A DNA stretch of 64,000 nt from RYN-133 sp963754285 (lineage in GTDB: Bacteria; Actinomycetota; Actinomycetes; Mycobacteriales; Jatrophihabitantaceae): the NCBI GenBank assembly GCA_963754285.1, contig CAVWFN010000020.1, positions 287,947-351,946 of the forward strand, in the 5' to 3' direction. The notes below the pieces were generated by a model. The model was not told where the DNA came from. It ran no database searches and saw only the letters and a list, made by a program, of their open reading frames with translations. Both the position numbers and the translations under genes were made by a program. Shown one piece after another: positions 49,357 to 59,148 of this stretch. Position 1 is the first letter of the stretch. Each line of letters opens with the position of its first letter.

Positions 49357-49716
49357 GTGACTCATCACCTGTTCAGCTCCGGTCGCGCGCAGGTGGTGTT
49401 CGCGCTTCTTTCCTGCCCACAGCTATGGGATGCGCCGCAGCGAGATCTGGCACGCACTGCCGGCGTCTGTACGATCACCGAACGCGGTCCTGTACGTCGA
49501 CGAGTTCGACCCACGGATGTCGGGCGCCACAAAGGGCGTTCTGACGGCGAACCGAACATCGCCATCCGGCGCAGGTTCTGGATCGAGCCGGCAGCGACCG
49601 CAAACCAAAAGAATGTTGCACACTGGCCACTGGCCTACGCCGACGTGTTGGCCAGCGACGACCTCCGCGAACGAGGCGCCGCGACGGAATGTAGGCAACG
49701 TCAGGTCTCCGCTTGA
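49357..49716 (+). pseudogene. Remnant of AbiEi-like type IV antitoxin
   Basis: The first part reads HLFSSGRAQVVFALLSCPQL, like the HTH region of AbiEi-type antitoxins. Later parts read AVLYVDEFDPR in one frame and EPNIAIRRRFWIEP then PLAYADVLASDDLRERGAA in another, matching the C-terminal region of that family. The middle ~100 residues are missing and the frame changes near 49535. No AbiEii nucleotidyltransferase gene follows. It is adjacent to, and convergent with, hipA. I take it as a real decayed gene rather than a sequence error because of the internal deletion. Confidence 0.55.
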
Positions 49717-49797
49717 TCAGCATTCCTGACGAATTCTCGTAGCCCGATCGTCCACAACCAACCCGGCCTACGTCCCACGCCGGATGAGCGGTGCTCC

Positions 49798-51021
49798 CTA
49801 TTTCGACAATCTGCTGCGGCGGTGTTGGATCACGCGCCGTAGTTTGCTTACCTGGCCACGATCGAAGGGCAGTTGATCCAGATCAGGAAGCCATCGATCG
49901 GCGCGCTCCACGAGATCGATCAGCGCGCGCATCGTTGCGCGCGGCGGAACGTCCAGCGCCTGTCCCAGCGCGACGAAGTCGTCGACACTGAACTCGGCTC
50001 CTGAGCGTCCACCGATGGACAAGGCCATGGTCGTGTCGCCGTAGAGGTGCGAGCACGGCGCGTCGTAAACCGGCGACACCCGCCACTCGCCAGTGACGTC
50101 TTGCAGAATCGAGAAGTTCTTCGCGTGGGCGTCGCCGTTCCCGGTGAGGTAGGCGAACGCGAGTTGACGCACGAGCTCTCGACCGGCGACGGTGGGTGCT
50201 CCGCACGCGTGCGCGAGAGCGGCAAAGGTCCGGTCCGCATCAAGCAGGTACTTGTCCGCGGGAGGTCGGTCCGCGGCTTGACAGCCGTCTTCGACCGCCA
50301 GCGCATGCACTCGTCCCTCGACCGTGATGCGATCGAATCTGCGCACGAGCAAACCGTGCGCGCCTTCACGGTCGGTGACGAGATCGCTCGCGGGCACGCC
50401 GAGTCCGGACGCTCGCGCGGCGGCGAGGAAGAACGCTTCGTTCTCGACCAGATGCGGGTACTCGCCGATCGGGTTCAGCTTGAGGATGTAGCGCTCGCCT
50501 GCCCGAGCCACCGGAAGGTTGATCATCGCCGCACTCGTCTTGTCCTGCACTCCCGGCAAAGCCATCCGCTGCGCCTGGATACCGAGTTCAGTGAGCAGTT
50601 CTGCGAAGCTCGTCTGGGTGATGTTCTCGATCGCGATCCGCGGCGGGACCTCGTCGGGGATCGCACCGGCGGGCACGACCTGTACGTCGCCGATCGCGTC
50701 CGCGCCGACGGCCAGCAGCAGCGACAGTTCGTCATCGGCCGAGGTCTTGACCGCCCGCCGCAGCGCACCCAACCGTCGCCCCTCAGGCAGCAGACCGGCG
50801 AAGTACGACGGAAGGGCACCGGCCGGCCGCACTACCGGCTCGCTAATGACAGGCAACGTGGTCGCCACCGGCGGGTGGTCTGCGCTGAGCCATTCGGCGA
50901 GGTAGCGAAACTCGACCCCGTCCGCAGTGCGCGTCAAGGTTGCTGCGCGCGCGCCGGCCTTGAACACATCCGCTTGTTCAACAGTGCGCAGCTGCTCGAG
51001 ATCGTCGGTTGGTCCGCTCAT
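49798..51021 (-). CDS. hipA: HipA-family serine/threonine kinase toxin
   Basis: A 407-residue kinase. The N-subdomain (LPSYFAGLLPEGRRLGALRR) is the HipA_N domain. The kinase core has GVQDKTSAAM at 157-166, the ATP-lysine in YILKLNP at 178-184 and the catalytic loop NGDAHAKNFS at 295-304 with Asp297. In known systems HipA phosphorylates an aminoacyl-tRNA synthetase and causes dormancy when not bound by HipB. Its ATG overlaps the stop of hipB by four bases. The frame is intact. Confidence 0.92.
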   Translation of the reverse strand: MSGPTDDLEQLRTVEQADVFKAGARAATLTRTADGVEFRYLAEWLSADHPPVATTLPVISEPVVRPAGALPSYFAGLLPEGRRLGALRRAVKTSADDELSLLLAVGADAIGDVQVVPAGAIPDEVPPRIAIENITQTSFAELLTELGIQAQRMALPGVQDKTSAAMINLPVARAGERYILKLNPIGEYPHLVENEAFFLAAARASGLGVPASDLVTDREGAHGLLVRRFDRITVEGRVHALAVEDGCQAADRPPADKYLLDADRTFAALAHACGAPTVAGRELVRQLAFAYLTGNGDAHAKNFSILQDVTGEWRVSPVYDAPCSHLYGDTTMALSIGGRSGAEFSVDDFVALGQALDVPPRATMRALIDLVERADRWLPDLDQLPFDRGQVSKLRRVIQHRRSRLSK

Positions 51022-51242
51022 CGGATCTCGCGATCCGCACCGCGATGAATCTCCAGGTGGAGCCCCAACGCGTTCAGCACAGCGAGAACTTTGTCCAGCT
51101 GCACGGTCGCCTTGCCGTTCTCGAGCGCGAACACAAATCGCTCGGAGACGCCGGCAAGATCAGCCAGTTCCTCCTGACGCAGCTGCAGCTGTCTGCGGCG
51201 CGAGCGCACCTCGTCCGCCAGCTTCGCTCTCTCGACCCCCAC
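51018..51242 (-). CDS. hipB: HipB-like Xre-family antitoxin
   Basis: A 74-residue DNA-binding protein with a Cro/C1-type helix-turn-helix (LRQEELADLAGVSERFVFAL, then ENGKATVQLDKVLAVLNALG). It is the usual autorepressor and neutraliser of HipA, encoded first in the operon. Three near-identical palindromes lie within 160 bases upstream and are the likely binding sites. Confidence 0.9.
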   Translation of the reverse strand: MGVERAKLADEVRSRRRQLQLRQEELADLAGVSERFVFALENGKATVQLDKVLAVLNALGLHLEIHRGADREIR

Positions 51243-51259
51243 CAGACTGTGCCTTCCTG

Positions 51260-51398
51260 CCGTACGAACGTGCGGCCACAGTTAGATTACTGCGCCGAGG
51301 TAGGCATTTCACAAGATTATTCCGTACGAACGTGCGGCCGAACTACTGGACGGAGTACTAATCAGATCTCGAACGGAGCTGGCCGCACGAACATGCGG
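51260..51398 (-). promoter_or_regulatory. Three palindromic operator candidates upstream of hipBA
   Basis: The 16-bp word ccgtacgaacgtgcgg occurs at 51260-51275 and 51322-51337, and a variant ccgcacgaacatgcgg at 51383-51398. Each is a near-perfect inverted repeat (ccgyacg-aa-crtgcgg). The start-to-start spacing is 62 and 61 bases, so all three lie on the same DNA face. The first ends ~18 bases from the hipB start. They are probable HipB operators, and the hipBA promoter should lie between them. Confidence 0.7.
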
Positions 51399-51746
51399 CC
51401 TGGCGTACCCGCGCTTGAGCATCGAGTGCAGTCTCCTCGTGTCACGCCGCCGCCCTCGTTCGTCGGCAGACCCTGACCGCGATACTTCGGCTCGTCCAGT
51501 TTGCCGGGCGGATCTTGCGTAGCTATCCCGGAAAGACCGACGCGGAGGTGAATGACTCCCCCGATGTCCTCACCGGCGTCCTTGCCTCATCGCTGGCGAA
51601 GCGGGCGCCGGGCTACACCAGTCTTGGTTTCCCAGACGCTCGTCGACTTGCGCCGTGGCGCGCTGCGTCGCAAACGCCGCATGGTGCACACGGGCGACCT
51701 GTGGATAAGCACGAACCACGCTGCGCGCTCTACCTACGATCGCCAC
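51399..51746. other. Intergenic region between hipBA operators and next gene
   Basis: About 350 bases without a convincing gene. Open frames here overlap on both strands without ribosome binding sites or known motifs. It should contain the promoter of the plus-strand gene at 51747. I see no repeats beyond the operator words to the left. Confidence 0.45.
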
Positions 51747-52202
51747 GTGACGCAATCAGCCTTCTCGATCGTCGACGGCTTCGTCCCTGCCGAGGGAGTG
51801 GCCCCGGACAACCTGCGCGATGAGGTCTGGTCCTATGCACTCGACCAACGTGCATTCGGCCCGCGCAAGGTCCTGGTCGCGCTCACAGATGAGCAGGGCT
51901 TTCTTCGAGGCCTCGCCTATACCGATCGCACCGACCCGCCAGAGGTCGGCTTCGAGGCCTGTCTGGCTTACCTCGGTGTGGGCGCGGATGCTGCGATCGC
52001 CTTCTGCGATCAACCGGTCGCAGACGGCCCGACACCGCCGGATTTCGCGGACTTGTTCGCCCGAGCACGGCACATCGCCGCTGGCTACGGCATTCATCTT
52101 GTCGATTGGATTGCCTGCGACGACGACCGGATGCGCAGCAACCGGACACCACTCGAGCGCGATCAGCTCGACGACGAGTGGTGGGACGTCCCACGGCGTT
52201 GA
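51747..52202 (+). CDS. Hypothetical protein
   Basis: A 151-residue acidic protein, GTG start at 51747. Features are EVWSYALDQRAFGPRKVLVA, ALTDEQGFLRGLAYTDRTDP, an Ala/Gly-rich helix (CLAYLGVGADAAIAFCDQP) and a C-terminus with LVDWIACDDDRMRSNR and WWDVPRR. The order is vaguely like RadC/JAB-type conserved actinobacterial proteins, but no metal motif HxH-D is complete, so I give no function. It is followed by the DUF2786 gene on the same strand. Confidence 0.55.
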   Translation: MTQSAFSIVDGFVPAEGVAPDNLRDEVWSYALDQRAFGPRKVLVALTDEQGFLRGLAYTDRTDPPEVGFEACLAYLGVGADAAIAFCDQPVADGPTPPDFADLFARARHIAAGYGIHLVDWIACDDDRMRSNRTPLERDQLDDEWWDVPRR

Positions 52203-52276
52203 GACGACGCGAACGGATGCTCCCGCAAATGTCGGACGCTGACGATGTCATCGCGAGCTGATTTGTCAGTGTCTGC

Positions 52277-53509
52277 ATGCAGAGTGTCCGCATGAGCCGT
52301 AACAACAGGCAGCGACGTGCCGCGAAGGCGAAAGGACGCGCAGGTCGTGCGCGCTCAACCGGCAGGCGCGAAACCGGCCGCGCCGTCAGCCCACCTGTGG
52401 CAGCCGACGAGCAGACGTTCGCCGACTTCACCGTCGATGACCAGCAGCAGGCATTCGATGATCAGCTTGGCGAGCGCGTCCACCAACTGATTGCCTGCGG
52501 CTGGAACCCCGATGACCTGCGTGAGATCGCGCGGCGTCGGGTGACCCGGACTCTCGGCCAGCACCTGCTCGGCGTGGTCGCCGAACTCACCGCACGGCAC
52601 AGCGACGTTGACTCCGAGTGGCTCGCACAGCTCGATGGAGTGCGGCCAGAGGCGAGTTGCGCACGATGGGCAATGCGCCACCGCTTGGCTTGGCCCGCAG
52701 CACTCGAGCAGCTCGTCGAGTTGCTCGTCGCGCTCGAGTCGTTGCCAAGGATCGAAGAGGTCGTCCCTCGTCCGGGTGCGCCACGACGTGTGCGGTCGCA
52801 AGCGCACGGCGTCGACGAGCGGGTACTCCGCAAGGTGAGGTCGCTGCTGGCGAAGGCAGAGTCGACCGAATTCGACGACGAGGCCGACGCATTGACGGCA
52901 AAGGCGCAGGAGCTAATGACAAGGCACTCGATCGAGCGTGCGCTCGCCGACGGTGACGAACCAGCACCGGACGTGCCAAGCGTGCGGCGGCTATGGCTGG
53001 AAGCACCCTACGTGGAAGCCAAGGCAATGCTCGTCAACGAGATCGCTGCGGGCAACCGAGTGCGCTGCGTCCTGACGGGGGCGCTGGGATTCGTAACCTT
53101 GGTCGGATTCTCGGTCGACCTCGACGCCGTCGAGTTGCTCACTACGTCACTGTTGGTCCAGGCCACTCGCGCCCTGCGTGTGAGCGGGTCACAGGTGAGT
53201 CGGCATGGGGCCTCGCGCACCCGCTCGTTCCGCAGGTCGTTCCTGGTCTCGTTCGCAGTTCGCATCGGCGAACGACTCCGAGGCGCCGCAGCCCGGACCG
53301 AAGCCGACGCAGACACCGCGAGGGGTGGCGCGCTGGTCCCAGTCCTGACGGCTCGCGAGCTCGCGGTTGGTGAAGCAACCGATGCCTTGTTCCCCGCGCT
53401 GGTATCCCGGCGTGTGAACGTCCACAACCCCGCAGGATGGGTAGCCGGCCGCGTGGCCGCAGACCTCGCCTCGCTAGACGTCCGTAGCGCGATAGAGCGA
53501 GCCGGCTGA
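52277..53509 (+). CDS. DUF2786 domain-containing protein
   Basis: A 410-residue protein. The N-terminus is very basic (RRAAKAKGRAGRARSTGRR). The DUF2786 signature lies in the middle: RKVRSLLAKAESTEFDDEAD then ALTAKAQELMTRHSIERAL. A C-terminal part follows with LWLEAPYVEAKAMLVNEIA and VTLVGFSVDLDAVELLTTSL, seen in related actinobacterial proteins. The function of the family is unknown; DUF2786 proteins also occur in phages. Frame intact. It ends ~90 bases before the first copy of the long direct repeat. Confidence 0.8.
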   Translation: MQSVRMSRNNRQRRAAKAKGRAGRARSTGRRETGRAVSPPVAADEQTFADFTVDDQQQAFDDQLGERVHQLIACGWNPDDLREIARRRVTRTLGQHLLGVVAELTARHSDVDSEWLAQLDGVRPEASCARWAMRHRLAWPAALEQLVELLVALESLPRIEEVVPRPGAPRRVRSQAHGVDERVLRKVRSLLAKAESTEFDDEADALTAKAQELMTRHSIERALADGDEPAPDVPSVRRLWLEAPYVEAKAMLVNEIAAGNRVRCVLTGALGFVTLVGFSVDLDAVELLTTSLLVQATRALRVSGSQVSRHGASRTRSFRRSFLVSFAVRIGERLRGAAARTEADADTARGGALVPVLTARELAVGEATDALFPALVSRRVNVHNPAGWVAGRVAADLASLDVRSAIERAG

Positions 53510-53595
53510 ATATGCAGATCCGGGGTCGCAGGGCGGTGGCGCGACCTCGTTCGCAAAGCCGGTGACCGCCCCACTCACCGTGTGGGGCGGACCCC

Positions 53596-54080
53596 CACAC
53601 TGCCAGAGCAAGACCGACACATTCGCCGAAGGTCGCCGACGAGACGAACCCCAGCAAAAATAAGGCGATCGTCATGATCACGAATGGCGACGAACGTTGC
53701 CGAACTGGCTGGAACGGCGGCGATTGCTACCAAAACTGCTACCAAACGATCTTGACGCGTTCGGGAAGATCAATTGAGCTTGCTGATTCGTTGGATCCGC
53801 GAGGAATCCACAGTTATAGCAACGGATCCTCGTCGAGCAACGGGCGCTCCGAGACCGCGCACGAGCGCGGCCGCTAACGAACGGGAGCGGACTGGAGCGG
53901 TCCGAGCATCCATGTGCATCGCTCGGATCGTCAGCAATGGCAGCAGATTCGCACCTCGGTTCATTGCGTCGAATGTGGTGGACACCCGCGCACCCGGTTG
54001 ACCGCTCGCGAAGCGACCGCGCCGCAGGACACTTGCCGATCACCGCGGCCGGCTCGTGCGCCTGCGCGTGCCGTGGCGAG
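53596..54080 (+). repeat. Long diverged direct repeat, copy A
   Basis: This ~485-bp stretch resembles 59149-59627 in the same orientation over its full length, with patches of high identity. The best are agacgaaccccagcaaaa and its continuation to catgatc (about 38 identical bases from 53642), the gctaccaaacgatcttg block, and the region from gcggccgctaa to gtggtggac. No gene is recognisable in it. The two copies flank a ~5.1-kb region of lower GC. Confidence 0.8.
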
Positions 54081-54294
54081 TGAACGCGCCAGGGCGTTCG
54101 GCGACACCGTTGGGCGTTGTTAGCGCGACCGCGGCCCTCCGGGAGTTGCCACGGCTCCCTCGTGTCCGGCCGCCAGGCGTTGATCGCGCAAGTCCGACAC
54201 CGGCACACTCCGGAGACGAGGTGGCGCTGCCTGCAGCGGTGATGATGGGCGCTGGACAAGGTTCGGTCGGCCCGGACGCAGCTGTCGACTGAAG

Positions 54295-54825
54295 TTGGCT
54301 GTCAAACTGGGCAACGTGCCGTCAGATCTCGAGATGGAGTGGCTTGGCTATGCGCGAGAGGTCCTAACCGACGACGACCATCTGACAGCGTGCCGTCGAC
54401 ACGGTGGATCGCCAGATCATCCCGGTGTTGACGCCACCGACCTCAGGTGGCCTGGCTACCTCGGCGAAGATGTCGGTGCTGGGCTCTGCATGCTCGTCGT
54501 CAGCAACGTCCACCGCGACTTCGCATCCGCCGGAGTCAGTGTGCAGCTGCGAGACCAGTTGGTGCACGCCACGCGCTCCTGGCGCGACCAGAACCTCGAT
54601 GACCACGGCCTACCTGGAAGCCGTCCGAAAGGCCTACCTCACGGGGTTGTCCCAATGGCAAGCCAGCCTGCACCTGAGCTTACGACTGCTCAGGATCGTA
54701 GTCCGGACTCCGACAAGGATGATCTGAAGCGGACCGTACGCGATCAGCATCAATATCTGACCGGCACGACTCTTTATGAAGGTCAGTTCGTCAGGCGCGA
54801 GGGCCATTTCCGGCTTCGCGTATAG
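54295..54825 (+). CDS. Hypothetical protein (frameshifted)
   Basis: The first ~105 residues (LEMEWLGYAREVLTDDDHLT, then LRWPGYLGEDVGAGLCMLVV and SNVHRDFASAG) have good codon use. Near 54600 the adjoining frame gives a more protein-like continuation (TAYLEAVRKAYLTGLSQWQ, stop ~54725), so the open frame to 54825 is probably false after that. The start may be TTG 54295 or a GTG shortly after. I do not recognise the family. It is the first gene inside the repeat-bounded island. Confidence 0.45.
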   Translation: MAVKLGNVPSDLEMEWLGYAREVLTDDDHLTACRRHGGSPDHPGVDATDLRWPGYLGEDVGAGLCMLVVSNVHRDFASAGVSVQLRDQLVHATRSWRDQNLDDHGLPGSRPKGLPHGVVPMASQPAPELTTAQDRSPDSDKDDLKRTVRDQHQYLTGTTLYEGQFVRREGHFRLRV

Positions 54826-54971
54826 GGGACAGCTCGAGGACGTAGCGCTCGGCTGCCCGAAACGACAAGAGGGTCGGTCATGATCGTCCGCCTCCTGTCC
54901 TGCACCCCGGTCAAGGCCTCTCCACAAACTTCCGAACAATTTCGGCCGCACGGCTCGTGAACGCGTTCAGA

Positions 54972-55846
54972 CTAGTGACCACCGAAGCTGACGATAGGCC
55001 GATAAACCATCGATATCGACTTAGCCATAAGACGGTCACGTAGCGCAAGACTTTCGGATATCAACTCATCAAATTGAACGAGCATACGTTCCAAATCGTC
55101 TAGCGCAGCAAGTGCGGCGGTGCCACTCACGACCGAACCCGCAACCGGCACTCTTATCCGTTCCATTTCGCTGACGTAGGACTCTAATTCCGCGGAGGTG
55201 TGCACTTGATTCACCGATCGCCTAATCGCTCTGATCGCCTCAATAGCCCTGACGACGGATTCTGCGCTGGCTATAGCCAGCAAAAACTCAGTTCGGATGC
55301 TCGCTTCTGAGTCATCGAGCGTCGTCCCAGGTGGAATACTCAGCGCCGCAAGCTTCTCAGACAACGCGTCCATGATCTCGTCCTTCGTGCCAATCGATGC
55401 GACAGACACCGACACCTGACGCTGAGCTTGGCTATTCAGTACTCCGATCGACGCCCGAAGTTCCCGAATCTCCTGTCGAGTTTCCTCCTGCTTCGCAACT
55501 AGCCTCTTGATTCCAACCCCCGCAACAGAGACCTCGGCGAACTCCGGCGCGATAAGCAGCAGTAAAACGATCAGTATCAGAATAGCCGGCGGATCTTCAT
55601 TTCTAGCGGGCGACACACTTGGACGACCGCAGATTTTCCAATCCGAGCAGGCTGCGTCGAGCAAACAGACGCGAACCAACCGAGCGAAGTGCCTAGGACT
55701 CCGAAAGACAGGAGCAATCCAAAAGTTGCTCGACGAATTTGCCGGATGGCGCCTCTAGGCACGCGCGACTCTTCGAATTTCTTCCGTATACAGCCGGCGT
55801 AAGCCTCCCGCGATGCTTCCTGTAGGGCGCGGGCGTTATAGCGCAC
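54972..55846 (-). CDS. Two-helix membrane protein with coiled coil (probably frameshifted)
   Basis: The main frame (54972-55679) has a transmembrane helix (AILILIVLLLLIAPEF), then a coiled coil (LVAKQEETRQEIRELRASIG) and a long helical region ending in SLALRDRLMAKSISMVYRP. An overlapping frame (55577-55846) supplies another helix (ATFGLLLSFGVLGTSLGWF) preceded by a basic stretch. Joined by one base change near 55600 they make a two-helix hairpin protein of about 290 residues with a large cytoplasmic helical part. AT-rich codons differ from the rest of the window. No family recognised; a signalling partner of the nearby kinase is possible. Confidence 0.45.
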
Positions 55847-55911
55847 TCCGACACTCTCAGCGCTGAAGATCGAGTCCTCGACAGTGCACGCATCAGCCGT
55901 CCTCGAGAGGA

Positions 55912-56587
55912 CTAACTCAACCGCACTCCCAATGCCTTACTCCAGAACTCCTTCGAGCGACTGAGGTCGTTGTTGGTCGGTGACCAAGCGTGCCGCCCAT
56001 CGACCCTGGGGAACAGCGGAAGCAGCGGCTCGAGGACAATAGATGCGGCCTTCAGAAATGCTACCGGACCACCCCGCGGCGACAAGGCGTGAATCAAGTT
56101 CATCTGCGCGACTGCACTATCTTCGCCACCCCGTCCGAATAACTGCGGGTACACCTCCTCCGCCGAGTTCCTCGGCTGCGCTGACCAAATGGCGCACGCA
56201 CGCTCAACGTTGTTCACGAGGACATCCGCGCCGCCCGATGCAAGCTCAGCCTTGTTTATGTAGCCGGCCGGCGTATACCGAAGCGCAAGGTTCGCCGCCA
56301 GCTCCGGTTGGGGCTGAGCTGACAGGATCAGGCACTGCGACTTCTCGCCAAGAATGTTACATGCATCGAGAACCATCGCTCCGTCAAATGTGTCGTGCAC
56401 ATCGGGATCCTCCAGCATCAGGTCTACAACACACGTTGCAAACGAGAAGCGATCTAGCTGATCGAACGCCGCACCGAGGTTCAGCGCCTCATGCACCTCG
56501 AATCCGGCATCTCTCAGGAAGAAGGCGTAGTTGTCGAGAAGATTTGGCAGGTTCTCTCAGTATTAGCACACGCTCACCCGTTGACAT
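55912..56587 (-). CDS. Response regulator receiver-domain protein (frameshifted)
   Basis: The ATG at 56587, after an aaggag site, starts STGERVLIL. A frame change near 56545 leads to ENLPNLLDNYAFFLRDAGFE and then the main frame with the phospho-acceptor region FATCVVDLMLEDPDVH. The conserved Lys region is probably AGYINKAELASGG. No DNA-binding output domain follows; the C-terminal ~90 residues are of unknown type. The start overlaps the 3' end of the sensor kinase gene, forming a two-component pair. Codon use is lower in GC than in the flanking regions. Confidence 0.6.
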
Positions 56588-58343
56588 CTGGTAGCTCCTT
56601 CATTTCGCGAACTGCGCCGTGTCCAGATCTTAGCCCTGAGGTCTATCTCAACCGTAAACCCGCGCCCTGGCTCGGACTTTACGCTCATAGTGCCGTCCGT
56701 GCTTTCCGCGAAGTCTTTGAGTGCTTGCAGCGCATAGCCCTGGCCCGTCTCGCGCATCGACACAGTGTGCGGCGCCGAGTTGTTGATCCTCTTTCGAAAA
56801 TGCCCAGGGGCCCCCGGGCCATTATCTTCTATCTTTATCCGTACAAACCTATTGAGTTGAGGCACGGGACCATGCTGTACGACCTGGCTTATCTCGAATG
56901 TCACGCGCCCGTGGTGGTTATGCGGTAGCTGCCGATGCGCTATGCCGTATCTGATCCAGTACACGGCGTTTTCTAAAACATTATAGAGAAAAACCTTGAG
57001 TAGCGGTGATGTTTGAGCGCGTAAATCCACCAATGATCGGCCTGATTCATCGCTGCCTAGAAGCTGGATTTCTACAGGAGGACCTTGGTAGCGGTTTCCA
57101 ATTCGTTCACGCGCAAATCGGACAGCATCGGCCGCAATCGGCCGAATCGCGGCGGCGCCGACCGTTGTGTAGTTGGAGAACTGCCGCTCAAAGTCGTTCA
57201 ACGTTGCGATCTGCTTCGTGATTTCACCTAGATTTCTCCGAATTTGGTCCGAGATCCGCTCATTCGGGCCACATCATGTGATCGTCAAACCTGTATTGAG
57301 ACGCCCGATTTCCCTTTCGATGCGCCTGCAGCGAAAAGCCTTATGGTTGTGGCTGGCTGCATGAGGTCATGTGACATTATCTTCGCAACTGCCTCCCAAT
57401 AGGTCGTCTGCGCACTTGCGACCCCCCTCCGCGCGTGCTCATCCGAGTCCATTTGTCGCCGGAGCGCATCGACGATCCGCATTAGCCGCGGAGCCATCCA
57501 GAGCAGGTACTTTACTTCACGGGAACCATAGGCATTGAGCTCTGGCGACTCGAAGTTCAGCGCACCTATTGTCCACCGACCGTCTGCGCGAAGCGGGAGG
57601 CATAATTCAGATCTGATATTGCTGTAAAAGCCTTTGTAGATTCGGTTGAGCGGGGGTTCACCGGGATTCCCGTATATGATGTCCAGTGGAGCCCTCGCGG
57701 AAGTTTCGAAAACCATCCCGACCACCGAATCGTCGATGCCGACCACGGTGCCTGCCTCGGCACCAGTCGAAGCTGCGATGCGCAAGAATGGGTCGTGTCG
57801 TTTACGTCGCAAGACGAGCTGGACAGCTTGCTCAACATCGAAGTTAAGTAGACGCGTACGTGGAAACACGTTTGGCAAACGCTCGGTGAGTTTCTCCAGG
57901 CATTGTTGTGCGAGCAGATCGACTTCGACAAATGCGGCTTCCACGTCATCGAGCCACTGCTCGCGGCAGCGATCGAAGTGGATCTGGAGAAGGTTACTTA
58001 TCTGAAGGGCTAGTGTCCGTAAATACTCGTGATCGCCTTCAGGGCTGTGATTGGCGGTCGCAGGCGTGTAGATCAGGTCAGCTGCTTCCGAGTTTATGCC
58101 CAGAAGCACTTCATAACGGGCTGAGTGTAGTAGTCGGTATCGCCGCCTCTCGGGGCCAGGTGACAATTGGCTCGCTCCTCGTCGCAAGCGATACCGATCC
58201 CGGTAAGACCATTGATGCCTGGTCAAGTAGGTACTCGAGAACGAGGTCTATGTCTGGCCGCGCTGGCCGCGCCGCCGTTCGGTCAATTTCCCTCAGGACG
58301 TGGAGCCGCTCGCGTGACAGGTTTCCGTCGATTCAGGTGGCAC
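56563..58343 (-). CDS. Sensor histidine kinase with GAF-like domains (several frameshifts)
   Basis: Pieces in several frames make one kinase of ~590 residues. They are an N-terminal LSRERLHVLREIDRTAARPA, a GAF-like segment (GINSEAADLIYTPATANH to WTIGALNFESPELNAYGSRE), the phospho-acceptor H-box AKIMSHDLMQPATTIRL, DHp remnants (DFERQFSNYTTVG) and the ATPase domain with NVLENAVYW, IEDNGPGAP and GQGYALQALKDF. The longest open frames are 57285-58226 and 56563-57201. A GTG at 58343 with a ggggaggg site is the probable start. It should phosphorylate the adjacent receiver protein; the ligand is unknown. No transmembrane helix is seen. Confidence 0.68.
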
Positions 58344-58842
58344 GGCCCGCCCTCCCCTAGTGAACGCACCTAGGCCGGCCTGGACGTTCGAGGAAGTTGA
58401 TCGTGCCAGATCCCGGGGAAATTTTCGACATGCCTCAGGTGGACGTGCTCGTCGGCTCAGCTGACGTCTCGGCATGCAATCGAGCGCCAGTGGATCGCGA
58501 TGAAGGGGACAGCTGCGGACGAAGTTGATAGCCGCATGTGCGGCTGCCTTGGCCAGGCACTCGAGGGCGATGCTCGCGCTTCCGCATTTGCCGCCCGACC
58601 TGTGGATCGGCTATAGACGGCCAGGTTGCGGTCGGCCCCGGTGCCACCAGACCACGACCGAGCCGGTTTGGTGGCCTGATCCGTACTAGTTTGCCAGCGG
58701 ATGGTTGCGTCCACCCCGCCGCACCGTGCTCCCGCCACGGCCGTGGCGCGCGCTACTGTCGGCTCGAGGTCGACCACCTTGCATCAGCAATGTGGTGTTC
58801 GACGCCTTCCGAAAACTTGCCGCGACTGCCGTGCCCGACGCG
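58344..58842. other. Region without a convincing gene
   Basis: About 500 bases between the kinase start and the antitoxin-like gene. Several short frames exist on both strands, but none has a known motif. The minus-strand side could once have held a toxin partner for the protein at 58843-59043; none is recognisable now. The kinase promoter should lie in the first 100 bases. Confidence 0.4.
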
Positions 58843-59043
58843 CTAAGTCTCCAGTTGACCGAGCTGTTTCGGGCTTCCCTGGCTACATCGCGGCGTGACG
58901 TCCTGGTCGGCCAGCTCGTCGAGATCGGTGATGAACCCCTGACTGTCGAGGCTTGGTGTCTTCCGGAACACCTCGCCAATCTCGGCGGCGGCAACGAACC
59001 GAGAGCCGGGAGCACGCTTCTCAGACTTCCCAGCGGGGCTCAT
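58843..59043 (-). CDS. Small antitoxin-like protein (Phd/VapB-like C-terminus)
   Basis: A 66-residue open frame from ATG 59043. The part FVAAAEIGEVFRKTPSLDS, then FITDLDELADQDVTPR, resembles the C-terminal region of actinobacterial type II antitoxins, whose end usually reads DQDxxPR just before the stop. Here the expected stop is replaced by Cys-Ser and the frame goes on 14 residues. An ATG directly followed by TAG lies where a toxin start would be. So the pair may be decayed. The classification is tentative. Confidence 0.35.
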   Translation of the reverse strand: MSPAGKSEKRAPGSRFVAAAEIGEVFRKTPSLDSQGFITDLDELADQDVTPRCSQGSPKQLGQLET

Positions 59044-59148
59044 TCCCCCAGCGTAGGTGTCTCTGCACGTCGGTTTCGGCTGGCGGGGTGTTGTTCTGGT
59101 CGACGTCGATGCGTTCGGCGCGAGGCGTGGATGTGCACAGACGTACGC

